Source: Litorivicinus sp. (GTDB lineage: Bacteria; Pseudomonadota; Gammaproteobacteria; Pseudomonadales; Litorivicinaceae). Taken from it: 13,220 nt of DNA. Below the pieces are notes generated by a model, which was given only the letters and a program-made list of their open reading frames with translations, did not search any database and was not told where the DNA came from. The number at the start of each line of letters is the position of its first letter. The first letter of the stretch is position 1. Position numbers and translations under genes: made by a program. Of the stretch, positions 8,480 through 13,220 are shown piece after piece. The stretch spans positions 1 to 13,220 of the forward strand of contig JAGYIK010000025.1 of the NCBI GenBank assembly GCA_018402605.1, read 5' to 3'.

Positions 8480-8514
8480 GCGGAGGATTCCCTTGCCCTG
8501 AAGGTTGGTCGGAC

Positions 8515-8700
8515 TCAGCGCTTTTCTTTCTTAGGGAGCCGTGGTGAGCTAAAAAGGGTGATGCCCAAACCCACAATCAACGGGGTCGCCACAAAAGACA
8601 AGACGAGAGAGCCCCAGAACCCAATACGGGTGTTTCTGCCAAGCAATCCGACACCAACACACAATATCACGTATGAAAGTGCGAGTGCGATCTGAATCAT
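8515..8700 (-). CDS. Small two-helix membrane protein
   Basis: From the ATG at 8700 this gives 61 residues. A first hydrophobic helix (MIQIALALSYVILCVGVGLL) leads to a short polar loop (GRNTRIGFWG), then a second helix (SLVLSFVATPLIVGLGITLF) and a basic tail ending KKEKR. The layout and the IGFW...TPLI pattern resemble small uncharacterised bacterial membrane proteins. A TTG at 8736 would add 12 residues, but the AAGGA there sits too close to it. No function is known. It lies 46 nt after the DUF697 gene and 35 nt before the exporter, so it is probably co-transcribed, and it could be an accessory subunit of the exporter. Confidence 0.6.
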   Translation of the reverse strand: MIQIALALSYVILCVGVGLLGRNTRIGFWGSLVLSFVATPLIVGLGITLFSSPRLPKKEKR

Positions 8701-8746
8701 CCGATCATGCCAGACCGCTGACTCGCAGCCTGGCAATTCCTTTCAA

Positions 8747-9268
8747 TCAAGAGACTTTCGAAGCAGTTGCGGCAGGCTTGGCAGCAGACTCGGTCTTGGC
8801 GCTGTCTTTGCCTTTCTCAACTTCTTCTTTGAAGTATGCCCGCATTTTCTCGACGTCGAGGGTCAGCAAGGTGCCGCCCATCGAGAAGTGTCGGACGAAC
8901 ACTTGGCCGAGGCCATAGGTCACGGCGCCGGCCAGTCCTGGCGCGACGATCGTGCTTGCCACTTGGCCAACAAAGGGAACGATTTTCACCAGGCTGGACG
9001 CACCGACCGCGGCATACTGCGCGCCGAGGGTTCCAACCAGGGCTGAAATTACACTTTTGGTGGCGTCAGCTGAGAACTCCACTTGGTAGAGTTCCGCCAG
9101 ATCGCGGACCATTTTTACTTGCACGCCTGAAGTGGCGAGTAAGTCAAGGACGGGAACCGGGATCAAGGATGTTCCGGCGGCGTATAAGGAGAATCGACGA
9201 ACTAATGCGGTAGCGGATTCGTCGCGAGAAATACCTTCATGATTAACTTCAAGGGCTAGGTCTGTCAT
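8747..9268 (-). CDS. DUF697-family membrane protein (YcjF-like), stand-alone
   Basis: This 173-residue protein starts at the ATG at 9268, with GGAG about 9 nt upstream; an earlier in-frame start adds 28 unsupported residues. It matches the DUF697 pattern: a hydrophobic stretch with SLIPVPVLD (34-42), then LAELYQVEFS, a central Gly/Ala/Val-rich hydrophobic pair (about 73-125, with VPFVGQVASTIVAPGLAGAV), and a conserved end with HFSMGGTLLTLDVEKMRAYF (128-146). A Lys/Ala-rich tail follows. DUF697 domains are often found with GTPases, but no GTP-binding domain or neighbour is present here. Two or three membrane passes are likely. Its role beside an exporter is unknown. A terminator-like hairpin separates it from the gene before it. 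Confidence 0.75.
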   Translation of the reverse strand: MTDLALEVNHEGISRDESATALVRRFSLYAAGTSLIPVPVLDLLATSGVQVKMVRDLAELYQVEFSADATKSVISALVGTLGAQYAAVGASSLVKIVPFVGQVASTIVAPGLAGAVTYGLGQVFVRHFSMGGTLLTLDVEKMRAYFKEEVEKGKDSAKTESAAKPAATASKVS

Positions 9269-9300
9269 TGGTCTGTCTCCAGGACTTTGAAAGTGACAAT

Positions 9301-9330
9301 AAATTACCACTGAAGTCAAGCCGGCCACAA
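9301..9330 (-). promoter_or_regulatory. Weak promoter candidate upstream of the DUF697 gene
   Basis: On the minus strand TTGTGG and TAATTT are separated by 18 nt; a TTGACT also lies within the spacer at 9314-9319 with no good -10 partner. A promoter here is expected because a terminator-like hairpin lies just upstream, but neither match is strong. Confidence 0.25.
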
Positions 9331-9344
9331 GCGAAATCTGATCC

Positions 9345-9373
9345 AAAAACAAGGGTTTTCAGCGGACCCCTTG
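9345..9373 (-). terminator. Intrinsic terminator after the outer-membrane barrel gene
   Basis: On the minus strand CAAGGG, a 12-nt loop and CCCTTG make a perfect 6-bp stem followed at once by TTTTT. It begins 10 nt after the stop codon of the barrel gene. This suggests that the periplasmic/barrel pair is, at least partly, a separate transcription unit from the DUF697-exporter-SPFH genes. Confidence 0.55.
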
Positions 9374-9383
9374 GCAATCCTCG

Positions 9384-10610
9384 TTAGAACGTTGAACTGA
9401 GTTCAATGCTCACTTTGTTTTCCTCATATTCGGCGTATCCGGCATCCGCTGCAGCGGAATTTGGATCTTGTTGGGTGTGTGTGTAGCCCACAAAGAGCGA
9501 TACGTTATCGGTCACATGTTGTCCAAGCGTGACGCTGAATGAGGGCTTGCTGTAATCCAACTCAGTGGCCAAGACCTCGGTCTGTTCATAGGCCAGTTGT
9601 GGCCGAATGAAGGTGTACTGGGAAAAATCGTACTGTCCCGAGAGGGCGACTCCGGTGGTGATGTAACCGGGAGCAGCGGTGAGGATGCTGTTGGCGAAGG
9701 TTCGATGGAATTCGGCACGCAACAGGGTATTCGGCGCGGATTGATAGGATGCTTCGATGGCTCCCAGGATCGCGTGCTGGTCTTCGATGCTGTCCACACC
9801 GTAGCCGATGCGGCCATACACCAAGTTCACAGCATAGCCGAAGACGTCTGCGCTGCCCTCGGCTGAAAAACCCACTTCGATTTGCTGAGAGTCCACATCC
9901 AAACCGATGGCGGTCTCGCCGGTTGAGGTGCTTCCGCCGACTCCGACACTGACGGTGTTGTTGCCGTACTGCTTCCCGATGGACAGGTTGTAGTCATACT
10001 GATCGCGTTTCACGTCGATGGTTCCGACGCTGGTGGCCATGTATTCATAGTGCGCGCCGGACCAGGCGCCATCGGCTTTGAGCAGGTAGTTTCCAAGCTT
10101 GACCGCGCTATTGCCGCTAACATTTTCCATGGTGAGGTGGAGATCGTAGGCGCTGGCACCGGCTTCAGGGGAAAATGTCTCGTTGGATGCGTACTCGCCG
10201 GCTGTGAGCGACAGCGTGTCGGTTGCATTAAACGAATGGGTCAAGCCCGCTCCGATTGGGACCGACGTGGTGTTGTCGTCATCACCGGACTCGTTTGAGG
10301 TGTGGTAATAGCTTGTTCCAAGGGATGCAAAGTATGAGGTGTCGCCAGACATGCCTTGAGCCGAAAGAGTCAGGCTAGCAGTTGAGCGACGGCCGTCGTT
10401 CGCGCTGGAATCCGCCTCGTACTTTTCATTGTCGGTGAGTTCGGTTTTCAAAGTGTTGCCGATAAAAATCTGCGCAGAACCCAGAGCAAATCCGGTCGGC
10501 GCTGAAAACCCTTGCGGATTGGATAACGTGGCCGCTTGGGCCAGCACCTGTGACGGCGAAAGTGCAAAGATCGAAAAAAGGACACAAGGTATGCATTTAG
10601 CGGCTTTCAT
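9384..10610 (-). CDS. Outer-membrane beta-barrel protein
   Basis: This 408-residue protein starts at the ATG at 10610, which gives a clean signal peptide (MKAAK basic start, hydrophobic core, probable cut after VLA24). The mature part is built of short alternating polar/hydrophobic stretches with many Tyr, Gly, Ser and Thr (for example TSYFASLGTSYY and KVSIELSSTF), and it ends in Phe, the C-terminal signal for barrel insertion by the BAM machinery. The low Cys content and acidic loops (ESGDDDNTT) fit a barrel of a dozen or more strands. No TonB box or plug domain is visible, so a porin-like or export-channel role is more likely than a siderophore receptor. It lies 13 nt after the periplasmic protein gene. 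The exact family is not recognised. Confidence 0.8.
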   Translation of the reverse strand: MKAAKCIPCVLFSIFALSPSQVLAQAATLSNPQGFSAPTGFALGSAQIFIGNTLKTELTDNEKYEADSSANDGRRSTASLTLSAQGMSGDTSYFASLGTSYYHTSNESGDDDNTTSVPIGAGLTHSFNATDTLSLTAGEYASNETFSPEAGASAYDLHLTMENVSGNSAVKLGNYLLKADGAWSGAHYEYMATSVGTIDVKRDQYDYNLSIGKQYGNNTVSVGVGGSTSTGETAIGLDVDSQQIEVGFSAEGSADVFGYAVNLVYGRIGYGVDSIEDQHAILGAIEASYQSAPNTLLRAEFHRTFANSILTAAPGYITTGVALSGQYDFSQYTFIRPQLAYEQTEVLATELDYSKPSFSVTLGQHVTDNVSLFVGYTHTQQDPNSAAADAGYAEYEENKVSIELSSTF

Positions 10611-10623
10611 TTCAGTTCGTAAC

Positions 10624-11352
10624 TCAATTATCAACAATGACCGCATCCTTGCAGGACATTCCATTGCGAAACGTGCACCGTCTGACTTCTGTCGAATACA
10701 CCAAATCAGTGCAGTCGGCCATTGTCACGACGCCCGGGATCTCAAGGGAGAAGTAATCGCGTTCGGCGATCCCTGAGGTTGCCACGGTGAAGCTGTTGTG
10801 GGGTTGCCCTTGGCGATCCACCTGAACGCGGAGAACCAGCTCGTCAATCAAAAAACTGGTGAAATTGTTCAGTCGCATTGATTTAAGGCACTCTGAATAC
10901 CCCGCGTTGGTGCTCTTCACCACGCTCAATTCACCGTCGGAAATCACGATCGAGCCGACCATGTCATCGCTTGGTCGCCACTTCAGTGCAACACCCTCTT
11001 CGCCGTCCTCGTTCGTTGTGACCTCAATGTAGAGCATAATCGATTTACCATTCGATGTGCGGGCAAGAAAACCGCTGACCAGCAAGCGCGGATCAATCAG
11101 CCAGGTTCCATCGTCGTTGGCTATGATGCGAAGACTTTCGGTGAATGCGATGGAGGACTGAATTTTCTCGTCAGTGGAATCCAGGCCGAGCAAGCTGCGG
11201 GCCCCTTGGTCGCGAAATGTTTCAAGCTTGGTTGCGTCCTCTCGGTTGGGTGGCGGATTGGTCGTGGCGCTCGAACTCTCGGTTTGGGATACTGCAGGCA
11301 GGGCACTCAGAACGCTGGCCAAGAGCACAGCGATGAACATGGATCCCTTCAT
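10624..11352 (-). CDS. Secreted periplasmic protein of unknown function, four cysteines
   Basis: This 242-residue protein has a signal peptide (MKGSMF start, hydrophobic core, cut near AVS22) with no lipobox, so it is probably soluble in the periplasm. After a Ser/Thr/Pro-rich linker (24-40) the protein looks beta-rich. Four cysteines, C155, C214, C226 and C234, all in the C-terminal half, could form two disulfides. I do not recognise the family. A second ATG at 11340 has AAGGGA at suitable spacing, but it would remove the only basic residue of the signal peptide, so the first start is preferred. It is the first gene of the leftward set, 36 bp from the divergent phosphopantetheinyl transferase gene. 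Its 13-nt spacing to the barrel gene suggests a functional pair. Confidence 0.75.
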   Translation of the reverse strand: MKGSMFIAVLLASVLSALPAVSQTESSSATTNPPPNREDATKLETFRDQGARSLLGLDSTDEKIQSSIAFTESLRIIANDDGTWLIDPRLLVSGFLARTSNGKSIMLYIEVTTNEDGEEGVALKWRPSDDMVGSIVISDGELSVVKSTNAGYSECLKSMRLNNFTSFLIDELVLRVQVDRQGQPHNSFTVATSGIAERDYFSLEIPGVVTMADCTDLVYSTEVRRCTFRNGMSCKDAVIVDN

Positions 11353-11388
11353 ACTCTCATCCCAAACAGCGGTTGCAGGTGAATTGAC
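11353..11388. promoter_or_regulatory. Short divergent intergenic region
   Basis: Only 36 bp separate the leftward periplasmic-protein ATG from the rightward PPTase TTG. Both promoters must overlap here or lie inside the opposite gene. GGGATGAG before the leftward ATG and AGGTGA before the rightward TTG serve as ribosome sites. No convincing -10/-35 pair was found on either strand. Confidence 0.35.
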
Positions 11389-12075
11389 TTGGTAAACAAC
11401 ATTTTACTCACGACTCAAACAGATCCGGCGTGGCCCGAAACAGTAGCGATAATGTGGGGGAGTGTAAATGAAATTTTTCCGCCCACAGTGGAGATCTTGG
11501 ACCTTGATTCGTCGTTCTTGATCGGAGTCGTTGCTGAAAATAACACCTGGGCGTATCGGCAATCCATCGCCGGACGATGGCTGTTGGCAAACTTGCTGGC
11601 GGCAGAATCTCAGGGGTGCGTGCAAGGGCTTGCCTTTGATGCGTATCGAAAACCCCGTTTGTCTGCGGGGGGGTTGGAATTCAATGTGTCACACGATGGG
11701 GATGTGGTGGCGCTGGCTCATCACCGTCAGTGTTCAGTGGGTCTTGACGTGTTGGCTTGGGCGACCGACATGGATGATGGAGTGATTGCGGTCATGGCTT
11801 CGGCATCTGAGTGGGTCGCATTGCAACGGCTGTCGATGGGGGAGCGACGCGCAGCTTCCGTAACGCTCTGGACGGCCAAGGAGGCTGTGATGAAGGCGCT
11901 GGGATTTGGGATGCATCGGGAGCCCGCCGAGATTGAAATCGGTGTGCTGAGTGCGGGTCAACAGCAGGTGCGTGTGTGCTTCGAGGGCACGACCCTGGCG
12001 TTGTCAGTGAATGTCGACTGGCCTTGTCAGACCCACTGTTTGAGCTGCGCGGTGGTGCTCTATCATGACCGATGA
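11389..12075 (+). CDS. Sfp-type 4'-phosphopantetheinyl transferase
   Basis: This 228-residue protein transfers the phosphopantetheine arm from CoA to carrier-domain serines such as S961 of the NRPS. Motifs in order: RKPRL (87-91), FNVSHDGDVVALA with S101-H102, VGLDVLAW with D120 as the magnesium ligand, and WTAKEAVMKALGFG (161-174) with K164 and E165. The usual GIDxE motif reads GLDVL, so the second acidic residue is replaced by Leu122. Some Sfp-type enzymes, including the human one, also lack it, so activity is still plausible. The TTG start is chosen because AGGTGA sits 6 nt upstream; an ATG at 11452 (207 residues) is the alternative but lacks a ribosome site. The gene overlaps the thioesterase gene by 11 nt. 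Confidence 0.88.
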   Translation: MVNNILLTTQTDPAWPETVAIMWGSVNEIFPPTVEILDLDSSFLIGVVAENNTWAYRQSIAGRWLLANLLAAESQGCVQGLAFDAYRKPRLSAGGLEFNVSHDGDVVALAHHRQCSVGLDVLAWATDMDDGVIAVMASASEWVALQRLSMGERRAASVTLWTAKEAVMKALGFGMHREPAEIEIGVLSAGQQQVRVCFEGTTLALSVNVDWPCQTHCLSCAVVLYHDR

Positions 12076-12838
12076 CATGCAATCGACTTGGTTCGTTCCA
12101 CTTGGCGCGCATGGGAGGTCTTCGGCCTCGATTGAAATGTTTTGTCTTCCATTTGCTGGCGGGAATGCCATGAATTTCCGAACCTGGCCAGACTATGCCC
12201 GGGCGCTCCAGATCACTGGCGTTGAATACCCCGGGCGAGGCTCGCGGTTTGGCGAGCCGCCGCTGCACTGTGCGATCGACATCAGTCAGCAGGTGGCTTT
12301 TGCAATCCTGGCCAGGCGACCTGGCCGATTTGCGCTCTTTGGGCATTCGATGGGAGCCGATATAGCGTTCAAAACGGCGCAGGTCTTGGAGGTAGCAGGG
12401 GTTCCGCCACTGTGCGTGTGTCTCAGCGCCCGACAAGCGCCGCATCTGCCGTCGCGGCGGAAAGACATCCATCATCTGCCACAGCACGCGTTTCGTGAAG
12501 AACTGGTCCGGCTTGGTGGCACCAGTCCAGAAGTGGTCGCCTCGGAGGAGTTGATGACACTGTTTGAGCCCTTGCTTCGCGCCGATTTTTGTGTGGCTGA
12601 GCAGCGGCAGTTGGGCGATCTGAGTCCGATTGACGCGCCGATCATGACGCTGTCTGGGTCCTCTGATCCCTTTTTAACCGAGCAGGATGCTGTCGGTTGG
12701 GCGCTGTACACCAACGGTCCTCACGTGCATGCATCCGTCGATGGGGATCATTTCTTTATCACCAATTGTGCCAATAAGGTCGTTCCGGCAGTGGAGCAGG
12801 CGCTGCAGCGGATGTTGGGTGGTCCTTCAACTCTCTGA
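12065..12838 (+). CDS. Type II thioesterase (alpha/beta hydrolase)
   Basis: This 257-residue protein has the usual size of GrsT/SrfA-D-type editing thioesterases. Features: LPFAGGNAMNF (28-38), YPGRGSRFGEP (55-65), GHSMG (93-97) with nucleophile S95, the SARQAPHLP segment (121-129), the lid region LGGTSPEV (150-157), catalytic D201 in GSSDPF and H229 in DGDHFF. It removes misprimed acyl or aminoacyl groups from carrier domains, acting in trans on the NRPS. The ATG lies inside the PPTase gene (11-nt overlap), so the two carrier-domain maintenance enzymes are co-expressed. It differs from the releasing TE fused to the NRPS. Confidence 0.93.
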   Translation: MTDDMQSTWFVPLGAHGRSSASIEMFCLPFAGGNAMNFRTWPDYARALQITGVEYPGRGSRFGEPPLHCAIDISQQVAFAILARRPGRFALFGHSMGADIAFKTAQVLEVAGVPPLCVCLSARQAPHLPSRRKDIHHLPQHAFREELVRLGGTSPEVVASEELMTLFEPLLRADFCVAEQRQLGDLSPIDAPIMTLSGSSDPFLTEQDAVGWALYTNGPHVHASVDGDHFFITNCANKVVPAVEQALQRMLGGPSTL

Positions 12839-12898
12839 TAGCACCTGCTGTGCGGGTGCGTTGGGCGGACCGCTGAAGTGCTAAATCTTAGGCTCTGA

Positions 12899-12922
12899 GT
12901 TACTACTAGCTTCAGTAGTCAC
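12899..12922. repeat. Inverted repeat (hairpin)
   Basis: ACTACT-AGCTTC-AGTAGT is a perfect 6-bp stem with a 6-nt loop, extended by two more pairs after one mismatch. No T-run follows on either strand, so it is not a clear terminator. Confidence 0.5.
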
Positions 12923-12936
12923 ACGTTTGTGCAACA

Positions 12937-13007
12937 TTTTGTGTAACTGTAAAGAAAATCTTCAGCAAAATCAATGACTGATTGAGTCGTGTGAAACTTT
13001 TGTGTAA
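12937..13007 (+). repeat. Direct repeat pair TTTTGTGTAA
   Basis: TTTTGTGTAA occurs exactly at 12937-12946 and 12998-13007 (61 bp apart). The similarity extends imperfectly to the left (GTGCAACA versus GTGTGAAAC). Paired short repeats next to a guaA 3' end could be recombinase arm sites or protein-binding sites, but chance in AT-rich DNA is possible. Confidence 0.4.
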
Positions 13008-13047
13008 GTAAGAAATTCAATTAAATCAATTATTTAATCTTTAAAAG

Positions 13048-13220
13048 CTACTCCCACTCGATGGTGGCCGGAGGCTTCGACGATACATCGTAAACGACCC
13101 GAGAGACCCCTTCGATTTCATTAATGATCCGACCGCACACCCGCTCAATAAATGCATTGGGCAAATGCGCCGAGCGCGCCTGCGTATTCTGCCGAACGTG
13201 AACAGGTGTTCTGGAGGAAC
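13048..13220 (-). CDS. guaA: GMP synthase (glutamine-hydrolysing), C-terminal end, partial
   Basis: The minus strand ends in the highly conserved GuaA C-terminus: AFIERVCGRIINE, then GVSRVVYDVSSKPPATIEWE and TAG. GuaA makes GMP from XMP; this end is part of the dimerisation domain. Only about 57 codons are in the window and the gene continues past the right edge. The outermost residues (left of HLPNAF) match less obviously by eye. It is a housekeeping gene convergent with the thioesterase, so it marks the likely border of the peptide cluster. Confidence 0.9.
   Translation of the reverse strand, partial: SSRTPVHVRQNTQARSAHLPNAFIERVCGRIINEIEGVSRVVYDVSSKPPATIEWE

Larger units (their letters stand above)
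12839..13047. other. AT-rich intergenic spacer with repeats
   Basis: The 209-bp spacer between the convergent thioesterase gene and guaA is clearly AT-richer than the rest of the window. It holds a weak GC hairpin right after the thioesterase stop (GCACC/GGTGC at 12841-12859, no T-tract). It also has a hairpin at 12899-12922, a direct repeat near 12937 and 12998, and a short inverted repeat TCAAT/ATTGA. No gene is seen. Confidence 0.6.

Noticed and set aside
9384..10610. TonB-dependent siderophore receptor
   Set aside because: The protein is too short, with no plug domain or TonB box, so the cluster need not make a siderophore.
11792..12487. Minus-strand open frame across the PPTase/thioesterase junction
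   Set aside because: It is a shadow of two well-supported overlapping plus-strand genes with no recognisable domain.
1..13220. CRISPR array, tRNA, rRNA or insertion sequence
   Set aside because: No regular repeat-spacer pattern, tRNA-like fold, rRNA segment or transposase was seen.

Overview
The window comes from a Gram-negative bacterium, most likely a gammaproteobacterium. Evidence for this is an outer-membrane beta-barrel ending in Phe, a PvdE/SyrD-like cyclic-peptide exporter, and a guaA 3' end. G+C is moderate. The genus cannot be named from the sequence. The window covers the end of a non-ribosomal peptide (NRP) gene cluster and its right-hand border.

Region 1 (1-5704, rightward) is biosynthetic. 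The 3' part of a large NRPS gene encodes a complete C-A-T-TE termination module; the gene starts before the window. It is followed with overlaps or tiny gaps by an MbtH-like protein, a PhyH-type Fe(II)/2-oxoglutarate oxygenase and a cupin_8/JmjC-type oxygenase. Together these look like the last step of peptide assembly, chain release, and two oxidative tailoring enzymes. The adenylation pocket reads D-V-Q-F-T-A-Q-V-V-K, a variant of the proline-type code.

Region 2 (5754-11352, leftward and convergent with region 1) looks like an export and envelope block. In transcription order it holds a secreted four-Cys periplasmic protein, an outer-membrane beta-barrel, a terminator-like hairpin, a stand-alone DUF697 membrane protein, a 61-residue two-helix membrane protein, a cyclic-peptide ABC exporter, and an SPFH/band-7 protein that overlaps the exporter by 4 nt. 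A second terminator-like hairpin lies at the end.

Region 3 (11389-12838, rightward, divergent from region 2) encodes a Sfp-type phosphopantetheinyl transferase overlapping a type II thioesterase. These are the activating and editing accessory enzymes for an NRPS.

Region 4 (12839-13220) is an AT-rich, repeat-bearing spacer and then the C-terminal end of GMP synthase (guaA) on the minus strand. This is probably the border of the cluster; guaA 3' ends are a known genomic-island insertion site.

The working model is inference: the NRPS makes a peptide ending in a proline-like residue, the PPTase arms the carrier domains, TEII edits them, the two oxygenases hydroxylate residues, and the leftward operon moves the product across the envelope.
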